Both the position numbers and the translations under genes were made by a program. A stretch of 64,000 bases of DNA from Chrysaora quinquecirrha (lineage: Eukaryota; Cnidaria; Scyphozoa; Semaeostomeae; Pelagiidae): assembly GCA_014526335.1 (NCBI GenBank), contig JACTAT010000010.1:1965943-2029942 (forward strand), given 5' to 3'. Under the pieces are notes generated by a model that saw only the letters and a program-made list of their open reading frames with translations, was not told the DNA's origin and searched no databases. Positions 23,501 through 32,138 of this stretch are shown here, piece by piece; the stretch's first letter is position 1; every line of letters starts with the position of its first letter.

Positions 23501-26500
23501 TTCACTATCAATTTAGCAACAGGCAGTCACAGTAGAGAAGCGTTTCAGTAATCAGAACGCCTTACCAATAAGGTTTTTTGGTCATAATCTGGATCTGTAT
23601 GTAGCCTGCCATATTTATCTTTTCTGTGTCCATCTTTTAAGAACTGCAGTGTCTCGTGGAAGAATGTTCGTTCTTCTGCTATCCCATAGCTTGGAGCAGG
23701 GCTTGATGGCTGAAAGTTTGGCAGAAGAACATTTAAAAAGGCATAAGATTTGGAAGAACAGGAAAGAGAAGGAAAAGGAAGGAAAGACAAGAAGTGGAAA
23801 AGTTAGTAAAGTGGAAGAAAATAAATAGAAGAAGAGGAGGAAGAGAAAGAAGAGGATGAAGAGTTTTTTAGGCTTGACTGCGAGTGATAGTCGTCGTTTC
23901 TTGTGTATTGATTAACGTGTAGAACACACGGAGCCAGAGAGAGACGTGAATGATGTTGATACTGTAGTGCTGACTTCTAACTGACTTCCTGTGTTTTACA
24001 GATAAAAAACAGGAAGCAGAAGATGAAGCAGAAGATAAAGAGAATGAAGAAAAAGGAGAAGAGAAGAACGGGAAAAAGAAAAGGCAAAGAAGATGGAAAA
24101 AGAAGAAGAATAAAGGGCTGGAAGAAGATTATGAAAAAGAAGTACAGAATGAAGAAGATGATGAAGAAGATATGATGAAGGCAAAGGAGTAGAAGAAGAT
24201 GGCAAAGCAGAATTAACAATAAACAAAAATAAGATAAAGAAGTAAGTAGGTAAAAGAGAAGAAGAAGAAGAAGAAGAAGAAGAAGAAGAAGAAGAAGGAG
24301 AAGAAGAAGAAGAAGAAGAAGAATAAAAGAAGGCAAAGGACAAGAAAGGACATGAAGATTAATAAAAAGAAGACCACAAAGAAGAATATGACGATGGAAA
24401 ATGATGGAGAAGAAAATAGAATATTATGGTGAAAGAGAAGAAGATGATGGCAAAGAAAAATTAAAGCTGATGATGATGATGATGAAGAAGAAGAAGAATA
24501 CGAAGAAGAAAAGATGATAAAGGTGATGGAGAAAAAGATGATGGCAAAGTACAATTTAGAGTTAAGAAGAATAAGATGAAGAAGGAGGCAACACAGAAGG
24601 TGAAGAAGATGAAGAATAAAGAAGGGAAGAAGTTGATGGAAAAGAAGAAGAGAAAGCAGAAGAAAAGCCCAAAGAAGAAGAAGGAAAAGAAGAGAATAAC
24701 ATTGATGAAGAAGATGACAAAGAAGGATTAAAAGGTGAAGAGCAATGCAAAGAAGAACAATAGGAATAGCGGCAGATTCAGAGAAAGAATAAGGATAGGG
24801 AGAAGAAGAAATGAAGAAGAATGAGGAGAACGACCATAAAGTAGTTCAACAATGACAATAAGAAAAAGAAATGAACAAAGTAACTAGCGAATTAGGCTGA
24901 GAAGCTGGAAGAATAATTAGAGACAAAAACTGATATTTTTTAGAATTACCTCTGCAGAAAACCTTGCTAAGGATGCTTGTGCTCTGCTGACAGTTCCAGA
25001 AAGCTTGGGACTTAAAAATGATGATTTGACAGGTGTCTCATTGTTCTTTTTGTCACTTTGTGACTCGTTTTTTCTTGTAGGTGTTAGGAAATTATTTTGC
25101 GTTTTCAATTTCTTCTTCGCAGGCTTTTTCTCCTGAGGAAAAACACATTCAGTGATTTATCAGAACTTATAACAAGAAGGCTAAGAAGGCCTGTTCACAC
25201 TATACTGGATAGCTATGAGAGTGTAGTGCCTTGCCTAAACCCCTATCGGATAAAGCTAGTGTTTCACATTATACCAGATTGTTATTATTGTGTCTTGATT
25301 TTCATATCGGATAGACCCATTTACACTATATCAGATAGCTGAGACAATAGAAAATTCCAATAGTTTATCCCCACTCACAAAAGAATGTCTATAACATCCG
25401 GAGCAGAGTGATTTCATATCATCTACAAAATGAAGTCAAAATCACTCGAATTTTTGGAGCATTTTGTAACAGAGAGGTCTGGCAAAGTGTAGACACCAAC
25501 CCTATCTGACACAAAAATCAAGATGCTACAAAAGCTATCCAGTATTATACTATTATTCTATTATATTATAATAGTGTACACGGGGCTGAAGTTTTGATTC
25601 ATATTTGATGTGTTGAAGAAGAAGTATGGCATTAGAAAAACAGAATGAAGAGAAGATGAAAGAGTAAGTAAGAAGACGGAGTGCTCTTAGGTGCCAAATG
25701 AAGGTCCCTCCCGTTTATTAATTTTGAGCTTTTTCCCCCACCCCGAGACCATATTAGGACCCCCTGCATTAAATTTTTGAAAATTTCCCATCCCCCCATT
25801 TATTTGGACCCCCCTGTTTATTTGGCACATAAGAGTAAGAAGACGCAAAGGAGATGAACAGGAGAAGAATAGATATCAAGTAGAATAAATTAGAGAAGAT
25901 GAAAGAAGAAGAATAATAACAGCAAACTCAGGTGATGAATATGAATCAATAAAAATACCTCTGGTTCTTCATCTTCTGAAATTTCAATATCAGAAAGCTC
26001 ATTTTCATCAACATCACTTTCAATGTCATCATCAGAACTCTGTTCACCGTCTGGTTTATATTCATCTTCTGCAAAGAAAGGGACATACTTAAATAACAAG
26101 CAAAGAGAAGTTCTTTCAAAAACAGAAAAATATGATTATTACATATTATTTTTGTTATTACAATGTTACTGTCAATCCTCGAATAAGCCCCCAACTTCGA
26201 ATAAGCCCTCCCCTCAAAAAGCCCCCGCCTTAGAATTCAGTTTTGCAAATAAGCCCTCCACTTGAACAAGCCCCCACGGGGAATTATTTGAAGGATTAAT
26301 GACTTTGTTTCTGTCTATAATGCATCTTACAACTAATCAAAACACTGAACAAGCTAGTCATGACAGGTTTTTACGGTCGATTCAAGGATTAATCAGCCAT
26401 TGGCTGTTGGCAGGCAGTTGATTTTGATATAAGAGTACGTCAAATTTTTCTCTCTGCTATTCTTTCGATGACACACTGGAACCATTGAGCTTGAAAATAA

Positions 26501-28216
26501 ATCCTCCCCTCAGCTTATTTGACGATATACGTTATTTACAGCTATTCTTGCGACAGGTTAATAACTGTTTTAGTTTCCAAGGGGTAATTGGGAGAAGTTG
26601 CAAAAATCTAACCTGATTCAGATCCAGAATCGATAACAGTTTTTGCTTTTTTTCTTTGAACAGCAGCAGTTGATCTTCTGGTTCTCTTCCTGCTGCTCTA
26701 AAATGAAAGAAATTTAGAAAGCATTTTAGCTAACAATCAGCATTGTTTTCCAAGAGTTTCAAAGATAAAGCAAAACTTTATGTATTCCACATATAGAACT
26801 TTAAGGATGCAGTGGCACACCCCCACGTCTCCTCCCAATCATAGCCACGACAGATTTTGTATAATGGCTAAATCAGATGTTAAATTGTCACAGGGTATGA
26901 TTTGGTTATTTGTTCTTTCTTGACCACACCCTTTTGCTCCCGTCTAGTTCACTACTTCTCTTCAATACTTACACCACTTCATGCTATCTAAAACTTCCAA
27001 CATGCAAAAGCGCACAAACCAAGAGGCTGTGCCACTTTCTGTCAGTAAATGCATGGTTTTCTCTCCTACCCATCATAAAGCCTTATACCACTCAGTTTAT
27101 CTCAGAGTTAAATCTTCAAATCATAGAAACCTTACATTGAGGATAACAGGATCATCATCATCATTTTCATCTTTAGTTTCTTCAATTCCGTTAATCTTAT
27201 CTTTATTGCTTTCAGGTGCCTTGCTATCTTCGTTGCCATCATCATCACTCATTTCTTCATCTGATTGTATACAGGCATAAAGTTGTTTGATTCTGTTGCT
27301 CTTTTTCAGTTCCAGAGCTTTCAAAGCCTCATCATAAGCTGATTTTACATCTTTGTTATCATCAGGACTTCTGTTCTTTATCCCCTGGATGTCCCTGAAA
27401 AAATGAATCATCAAAATTACACAAAGCACAAGCGTTAGGGCCTGTTCATATGAGGCGAAATGTCCCGGCTTACCGGGATACTTTTCACTGCTGAGGCATT
27501 TTTTGTTCTTTTCCTACGAGACGAGATCTCGCTAGCAGGGATGTCCCACTAGCAGGTATGAACAAAAATCGAAAGATAAAGGTTTTCGAATAGAAGCTGG
27601 GATCTCGTTTAGTAATGTTATCCTAGCCAAGCAGGATATCCCACCTCATATAAACAGGCCCTGTTAGCCTAAAAATTTCCCAGAGGGCCCCACGTAAAGC
27701 TTTTGCAAAGAAAGGCAGGTAAGTTTTTTAATTGCACAAGCAAGTTGTGATGGAAAACACGTTTTGCATGCACCACCATAAAAAAATGCAAAGGTCACGT
27801 GACAAATTTTGTCTCTATTGTTGAATTGATGGCAACGTTGCGGAATAGACTGTCACAAAAGAGCTGGGTTTAGCCCGCTGCGCATACCTTTTTCTTACCC
27901 ATCCTCTGCTTGGGGGTTGGCCAAAAAACTGAACATGGATCTCAATGATTTTCCCGACTTTCTTTTGATGTCGATCAGATGATGGATGTTTGCAGATCAG
28001 GCTTGGCCACCACGGATGTCCGTCCATCTTGGCCCAAACGACATCCCCAACCTCGTGAGCTTGGATCTCGATCCCGGCAGACTTCAGCCGATTAGGCGTT
28101 GTTTGATTTCCATCTTTGGGTGTCTTCGCTTGTTCCTTTGGTGACGTGTTAGTTTTATTTCCTGGCGTTGCCGCTACTTTTGGAGATTTAGTAAAATAAG
28201 AGAAAAGCGTGGCCAT
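5583..28216 (-). CDS. MSH6: DNA mismatch repair protein MSH6 (42 coding exons)
   Basis: MSH6 pairs with MSH2 as MutS-alpha, which binds base mismatches and small loops in the nucleus. The reconstruction gives about 1334 residues (human 1360). In order: a PCNA-binding-like N-terminus (ATLFSYF), a PWWP domain (PWWP at residues 68-71) for chromatin binding, a long acidic linker, the MutS mismatch-binding domain with the GKFYELY motif (Phe about 407, Glu about 409), connector, lever and clamp, then the ATPase with Walker [10 protein letters not shown] (about 1107-1115), the STFFVELSE signature, Walker [12 protein letters not shown] and the FSTHYHSL His loop. The C-terminus ends ELRKNSQK. All joins are phase-consistent GT-AG except exon 29 to 30, where one G seems missing. 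The start at 28216 aligns with the MSH6 N-terminus. SDAD1 lies 158 bases upstream on the same strand. Confidence 0.95.
5925..6215. mobile_element. SINE-like repeat, family B, copy 1 (MSH6 intron 40)
   Basis: Shares with 41465-41705 a body core of the form CCCTGGGTAYTCATT, then ACCTCARAAGG and GGCAGCT/GACAGCT, then a GTGGAC/GTGGAA block ending CGAGGT/CGAGAT. The left side has a possible B box (GGTTCAATATC). Confidence 0.45.
6545..6665 (-). mobile_element. tRNA-derived SINE head, family C, copy 1
   Basis: On the minus strand 'TATAGCTCAGTGCTAACG' (A-box-like) is followed by 'CCAGGTTCGAATC' (B box). The layout matches 13490-13600. It lies in MSH6 intron 39. The anticodon region does not fold as a normal tRNA, so it is not called as a tRNA gene. 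Confidence 0.5.
8883..8971. repeat. CATAAA hexamer repeat filling MSH6 intron 35
   Basis: This 89-bp intron consists almost entirely of CATAAA/CATAGA hexamers. On the transcribed strand this gives a T-rich run before the acceptor (TTTAAG|GCT) and a donor GAG|GTATGT. The stretch is open in frame with the Walker A exon, but splicing removes it and restores the MSH6 alignment. Confidence 0.8.
10253..12860. repeat. Composite inverted repeat with minisatellite and AAAGT arrays (MSH6 intron 30)
   Basis: Outer left: a short AAAGT run (10253-10302), then a minisatellite of GAGTACCGTGGGG / GATGTTCAGTACCGTGGGG units (10318-10862). A unique arm at 10863-11032 is repeated inverted at 11742-11912 (about 170 bp, apparently perfect), followed by the inverted minisatellite (11905-12115) and a long AAAGT array (12155-12860). 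Smaller inverted blocks continue inward (for example 11251-11273 with 11368-11390). The centre holds no recognisable gene. Confidence 0.85.
13490..13600 (-). mobile_element. tRNA-derived SINE head, family C, copy 2 (MSH6 intron 28)
   Basis: On the minus strand 'CTTTAGCTCAGTGGAG' (A box) precedes 'CCAGGTTCGAATCCCATC' (B box) by about 45 bases. The same elements occur at 6545-6665. Confidence 0.55.
13850..14330. repeat. CAAGC/CAAGT pentanucleotide array (MSH6 intron 27)
   Basis: A long run of CCAAG pentamers grades at both edges into TCAAG and TCGAG variants. The long reading frames across it (KPSQA repeats on plus, GLAWL repeats on minus) are products of the repeat. Confidence 0.95.
14795..14960. 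repeat. AACT tetranucleotide array (MSH6 intron 25)
   Basis: Degenerate AACT/AACA tetramers between exons 25 and 26. Confidence 0.9.
15512..15915. repeat. AAGC tetranucleotide array (MSH6 intron 23)
   Basis: AAGC/AAAC/AATC tetramers for about 400 bp between exons 23 and 24. The overlapping QASK-type reading frames are repeat products. Confidence 0.95.
16430..16690 (+). repeat. Interspersed repeat D, copy 1 (MSH6 intron 21)
   Basis: Shares with 19440-19700 the ordered blocks TTTATTTGAGT, GGCYTAGAAAG, 'ATTACCCATAATATAGGGT' and 'TCTCGGCGG.ACAT'. No coding capacity is seen. Confidence 0.65.
16715..16800. mobile_element. MITE-like TTTGACCGTTTGG family, partial copy 2
   Basis: Contains GTGACGTGGCCAAACGGTCAAA and ends with CAATGTTTGATCGTTTGGCC, the family ends, with most of the centre missing. 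Confidence 0.55.
17338..17535. repeat. AGGTC/AAGTC pentanucleotide array (MSH6 intron 19)
   Basis: GGTCA pentamers flanked by AAGTC and CCACG variants between exons 19 and 20. Confidence 0.9.
18460..18548. mobile_element. MITE-like TTTGACCGTTTGG family, partial copy 3
   Basis: Contains 'GGGCAATGTTTTGTGAGG' and 'CAACAATGTTTGATCGTCGG', matching the family centre and right end. Confidence 0.5.
18820..19150. mobile_element. MITE-like TTTGACCGTTTGG family, copies 4 and 5 (MSH6 intron 15)
   Basis: A right-end fragment (18820-18900, ending ATGTTTGATCGTTTGGCCA) abuts a nearly full unit (about 18900-19150) with AATGTTTGACCGTTTG, CACAAACATTGCTTAACA, the GAGCAATGTTTTGTGA centre and AACAATGTTTGATTGTTTGG. 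Confidence 0.6.
19250..19385 (+). mobile_element. tRNA-like SINE fragment (MSH6 intron 15)
   Basis: 'GACGGGGGTTCAATCCCC' resembles a B box in a T-arm, followed by a body ending near 'GTACCCGGGGGATACTT'. The A box is not clear, so this is tentative. Confidence 0.35.
19440..19700 (+). repeat. Interspersed repeat D, copy 2 (MSH6 intron 15)
   Basis: Diverged second copy of the repeat at 16430-16690, in the same orientation, with the shared CATAATATAGGGTCTG and ATCTCGGCGGGACAT blocks. Confidence 0.65.
20510..20640. mobile_element. MITE-like TTTGACCGTTTGG family, partial copy 6
   Basis: Carries the 'AATATCTGACCGTTTAACCA' left part, 'AAACATTGTTTAACAAACAG' and a truncated centre, between MSH6 exons 13 and 14. 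Confidence 0.45.
21615..21865. mobile_element. MITE-like TTTGACCGTTTGG family, copy 7, with clear inverted ends
   Basis: The left end CCCTGGCTCAACGATCAAAC and right end GTTTGATCGTTTGGCCAGGG are inverted copies, as are the next blocks (GTCAAACATTTTAGATTTG and CAAATCTCAAATGTTTGAC). About 235 bp, with no coding capacity. This is the best copy for defining the family. Confidence 0.65.
23335..23530 (+). mobile_element. tRNA-derived SINE, family A, copy 2 (MSH6 intron 6)
   Basis: Has the head GTGGCCACCTGATATAATCC, the B box GTGGTTCGAGC, and the body with TAGCGATTGGCGCTAAA and CACCTTCCCCTTCACT. Confidence 0.6.
23750..24850. repeat. Purine-rich GAA/GAT array (MSH6 intron 5)
   Basis: About 1.1 kb of GAAGAA, GATGAA and AAAGAA on the plus strand, with a recurring 'GATGGCAAAG...AATT' block (near 24197, 24445, 24533). 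Resembles the array at 36775-37720. The Ser/Leu/Phe-rich minus-strand frames are repeat products. Confidence 0.9.
25180..25610. mobile_element. Foldback MITE candidate (MSH6 intron 4)
   Basis: The left end 'CTGTTCACACTATACTGGAT' recurs inverted near 25535-25600 (ATCCAGTATTATAC, then ATAGTGTACACGGG), with an internal 'ACACTATATCAGATAGC' copy. No coding capacity. Boundaries are approximate. Confidence 0.45.
27435..27663. mobile_element. MITE with GGGCCTGTTC inverted ends, copy 1 (MSH6 intron 1)
   Basis: Starts AGGGCCTGTTCATATGAGGC and ends with the inverted GCCTCATATAAACAGGCCCT-like sequence. A GTT trinucleotide flanks both ends, a possible 3-bp target duplication. Internal GATAAAGGTTTT and GCTGGGATCTC blocks are shared with 42408-42781. 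Ends of this kind occur in PIF/Harbinger MITEs, but that assignment is inference. Confidence 0.6.
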
Positions 28217-28374
28217 TTCGTGCAACTTTCCCTGCAAAAACAAGTAACTCAGCGCGCTCACATGGTCTTGTTTCCCGCCAAATCCTAGCCTCGTTTCGGT
28301 TTATAGCAACCTCTTTCTGAAAAGAATAACAAATTCACAATGAAATCATATCTATTCATTGTAATTGAAAACTT
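28217..28374 (-). promoter_or_regulatory. Short SDAD1-MSH6 spacer with acceptor-like site
   Basis: Only 158 bases separate the SDAD1 stop from the MSH6 start on the same strand. A strong acceptor (CTTGTTTTTGCAG|G, exon start 28231) lies 15 bases before the MSH6 ATG, and a second (TTCTTTTCAG|A) lies near 28322. No matching donor is seen inside the spacer. It may be a compact promoter, a UTR splice, or a trans-splice acceptor. Confidence 0.4.
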
Positions 28375-30428
28375 TTAAAATTTACTCTTTTGTTTTTTCA
28401 ATAAAGCGTCTCTTAACGCTAATTGTTTTTCTCTGAAAGATTTTTTCTCTTTAGACTTAGCCTTCCAGCTGTGTGAAATCATCATAAATGGCTTCTGTTT
28501 CTTCTTTTCTTTATTAGTTGTACTTGCAAACTCATTTTGCCTTTTCTTTTTCGGTGCACTAAACTTCTCCCTCCCCTCTCTTCCAGCTATAACAGTAGCA
28601 AGCCTTGCTTCTTTGTCATGCCTTGGTCTTTTATAAATCATCTCAATATTCTCAACATTTACAATCTCACTGCTCTCATTGGTTGGCTGATTCATGCTCC
28701 CACTTTTTCGTTTTTTCCCTGCTTTTCCTTCAACCTGGCTCAAAATCTGGGTTGTTTGAATTTTCTTGAAATCTTCATCTGTAAGAATTCTTGTTTGGCT
28801 TAGCAGCTCAGCTTTTTTAATGCTTTCTTCTCTGTTTTCAATTGGCTCTTCTATTTCTTTTTCCTCATCTGAGCTATGATGAACGTCAACCCACTCTCCG
28901 TCATCATCATCATCATCATCTTCATCTGTCTCCCATCCATCACCCTCAACCTCATCATCATTATCTGCATTCTCGTCTTTTAGTTCTAGTTTATCTGCAC
29001 CAGGAATGAAAGATTTGGCATCCAACTCTCCATAATCTTTAACTTTAGTTTCTTGAGCACTTTCTGATGGTTTCCCTCTATCTTTCCTAAGAAGTAACTC
29101 TGGGTTTAAAGACCGATACAATGACACTAATGACTTTGCGGCCATCATGACACCTTTATTCTTTGATGATTTGTATGCAACAAGATCTTGCAGCAATTCT
29201 GAGGTCATTGCAAGCGGGCATCTAATGCTGATTTCACGAACAGCATTCAAACCAACAGCAATCACCTCATTGGAGTTCTTTTCAGTGATAAAATTATTAG
29301 CAATGGTTTTAATTAGAGTCTCGATCACGTCTGGGGGCACAACGGAGTGAGAGGCTTGTGCTGCGAATGACAACAATTTTGTCACTTCTCTTTGATGTGG
29401 CTGGAGAAATCTTTGTAAAAATGGGTAATAATTAAGCATAATGAGCTCATGTATACCAATCAGTCTGGCAATCAAATTCATTATCATTAACTTGACTTCA
29501 AATTTCCCATGTGATGTTTCAACTAATTTAAAAAGCTTCTCAGCAAATCCTTGTGGGTCATTGATCAAGTGGATAGCGGAGAAGTTAAAACTAGTTGGTT
29601 TTGTTTTCTTTTTGTTCTTTTTTAACAAGGCTATAGCTTTCTCAAGTTTCTTTTTCTTTTTTGCTGACTTTTTATTGACACCTGCAGCTAAGGCTAACTG
29701 TTTGACAGTTAACTCTGGTTCACTATCTGAGTCATCATCGTTGTCATTAGGGGCATCCGTCCCAAGGAAAAACTTCAATGCGTCGACCATAACTTTAGTG
29801 ATTTTTGAGAAGCAAGCCGTCGTTATTACATTAACAGTCTTAGCGTCATTCCAAATGTTCTTCCTGTATAACTCAATCATGACATCAAGGGACATTTTAG
29901 CAGCAATTGCATGACTGTCTTTTAACATACCAAACATGAAATTCTGCAAAGTTGTATTAACTTTATTGTTTTTATGTTTCATGTTGATGTTTTTATATCC
30001 GACACAATATGTGTGTAGAGCGTATTTCTGAGTAACTTGTCCTTGCAACGGAATAACTTAAAAAACAACTGTAGAATAATCAGAGGAGAAATCAAACCCT
30101 TGTTTCTCATCAGAATTAGAGAGCTGCACATTGAACTTCTAAGTTCAGAATCCATAGTAAGTCCATGTTGATTAAGCAAATCGACTAGTTCCTGTGGGAA
30201 GTCTGCCGTTTCTTCAGGATAGCAGTTCGCAATCTGAGAAATAAACGCTACCAAAGATTCAAGGACATGAGAACTTTGGGTTGGATTCAACTTGAAAATC
30301 TCCATGTTTGACTGGTAATGTCGCCATTGTTGAAGGAATTCTTCCTTATAAGAAGCTGCATCTCGCTTTATTAAGTTTTGAAGCTGTGGCAGATTGTTTG
30401 GTAATCGATTTCGATTTTTCTCCGACAT
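28375..30428 (-). CDS. SDAD1: Protein SDA1 homologue, ribosome biogenesis (frame break at 29990-29994)
   Basis: SDA1/SDAD1 is a nucleolar protein needed for 60S subunit maturation and export. The ATG at 30428 opens [19 protein letters not shown], a clear match to the SDA1 N-terminus, followed by conserved ETLYTHIV-like, [31 protein letters not shown] and [11 protein letters not shown] blocks, an acidic Asp/Glu tract, and the C-terminal [16 protein letters not shown]. With one base restored the protein is 684 residues (human 687). The frame shifts by one in a T run (A run on the coding strand) between SDIK and KHKNNKVN. Everything else is intact, so a sequencing or assembly error is more likely than decay. 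No introns are visible. MSH6 follows 158 bases downstream. Confidence 0.93.
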
Positions 30429-30912
30429 AATGAGTGGTTTATTTGACTCACTTCTTCAACAGGACAGTGCCGCCATGACAGTTCTCGTTTGAAAGGACGA
30501 AATCACGAAGAACATGTGATTGTGTTATGGAACAATGAACAGTAATGAAACACGTGATAACTTCAAAGAGAGGCTACTGTCAGCATTGACAATGAGCATG
30601 ATAATGAGGAATTTTGCGGCGGGAAATGAGAAAAATATTCCTTGCCCCCCAATCACAATTCTATCCTCCCTCAACCAGGGGGGCTGGCAGTTCTGCAAGG
30701 TTGCGATCGCAAACCCGGGCTCTCGTTACCAGGACCTTGATTGATATACAACAAACAGGGTGACAATAAAAAGATCACTAGTGGCAACGGTAAATTGGTA
30801 GGTAGACTGAAAAACAATGGGTACTAATTATAACATTCAAAAACGAACATTGCGAACAATGAACTGGAAAGTTCGTTAAATTGGTCAAATATAGCTGTTC
30901 TATAACGTTTCT

Positions 30913-31688
30913 TTAAAGTCTGGAAGACATGCCTCCATTGGCAACAACAGTTTCTCCAGTGATATACGCAGCCTCGTCTGATACCAAAAATGTAACAAGG
31001 CCAGCAATATCATCAGGTTCACCGATTCTATTCAAAGGCGTCTGCTGCAAAATCTGATTGCGGATAATCTCATTACTCAAAGCTGCATCACTGAAATTTG
31101 TTTTTATTGCACCAGGGGCAACGCAATTGACTCTGATGTTGTTCTGCCACACTCCATAGACAAAGCTTTTGTGAGACCGAACAGTGCTGTCTTTGAAACT
31201 GAATATGCACCCATGCGCAGGGCAGGGGCACTGGGGACGAAGTAGTGAAATCCTGCAACGGAAGACATGAACACAATGGAGGCATTGCTCTGGTTTTTGA
31301 TGCGATTAATGAATTCTTTGGCAAGGAAGAAAGAGGCTTTGACATTCACATCAAAAATCTTGTCTCAAGCTTCCTCGGATAGTTGAAGCATTTTCTGCCC
31401 AAACGGGTTTACGGCAGCATTTGAGACTAAAATATTCATTTCTCCATATTTTTCCATTGCAAATTCAAATAAATTTTTCCTGTCCTCAGCTTTGCTCACA
31501 TTACAAACAGTACCAGCAACATCAAGACCTTCTGATTGCAATTTTTTAGTTGCTTTCAAAACGTTTTCTTCTTTTCTACTGCTAATCACAACTTTTGCAC
31601 CATTTCTGCCAAGATCCTTTGCTATGGCAAGTCCGATGCCTTCAGTAGATGCAGTTACAACTGCTACCTTACCAGACAGTCTTCCCAT
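30913..31688 (-). pseudogene. Decayed DHRS4-like dehydrogenase/reductase copy
   Basis: A copy of the intact gene at 35273-36043. It starts MGRLSGKVAVVTASTEGIG and keeps the Rossmann motif, an NAAVNP motif, YSVSK and the C-terminal SRL. It is broken in two places: TGG (Trp) is TGA (stop) after LSEEA near 31365, and one base is lost near 31142 after SMECGR. Small indels near 31383-31410 also change the region after NAAVNP. The 3' flank (about 30765-30912) is also shared with 35130-35272, so the duplicated unit was about 1 kb. Two sites would have to be wrong for the gene to be functional, so a pseudogene is the better call. Confidence 0.85.
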
Positions 31689-32138
31689 TTTGAGTGTTTT
31701 CTGCTGCAAACCAATATTCAAGTTCCAGGTTTCGCCCTTTCAACTTCCCTTCCGACTGTCCTTCCGCCTGGTTTGCAGAAAGATTGCGGATGCAGATGAA
31801 GAAGGAAAAGATCGCCAGTCACACCAGTCTGTCAACAAGTGAACAAAAAAGATCGACGTAATTGACGTAATACAATGCCTGCGGGGCCTACAGAACATTT
31901 TTTTTTCCTATTTTTTTTTCAAAACAATATCCTAAGATACATGGTCTACTCTGTAAACAACAATAACAAAACTCTAAGAAAATTGTAAGGTTAAACTACG
32001 TAACAGTTTTTGTATTAAATTAAATTACTATTGAACAATATGTTAATTAACTAGGATTATAATCAACTAGACGTTTATTATTGATTTCAAATATGAAGTT
32101 ACCTAGAATTTCTAAGAAAATTTTGTCTTCATTTGTCA
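31689..32138. other. Upstream flank of the DHRS4-like pseudogene
   Basis: No gene seen. AT-rich, with a short T-run near 31900. The start of the foldback element follows. Confidence 0.4.

Larger units (their letters stand above)
20049..28216 (-). other. MSH6: MSH6 exon map, exons 1-14
   Basis: Exon ranges read from splice sites and reading frame: 1 27888-28216 (PIP-like motif and PWWP); 2 27136-27394; 3 26613-26697; 4 25959-26068; 5 24950-25132 (2-5 acidic and basic linker); 6 23566-23709; 7 23202-23240; 8 22682-22741; 9 22429-22503 (GKFYELY); 10 21915-21991; 11 21499-21557; 12 20852-20905; 13 20683-20759; 14 20049-20117. Exon 13 was found only because the phase from 12 to 14 did not match; it encodes a segment starting [11 protein letters not shown]. 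Confidence 0.88.
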
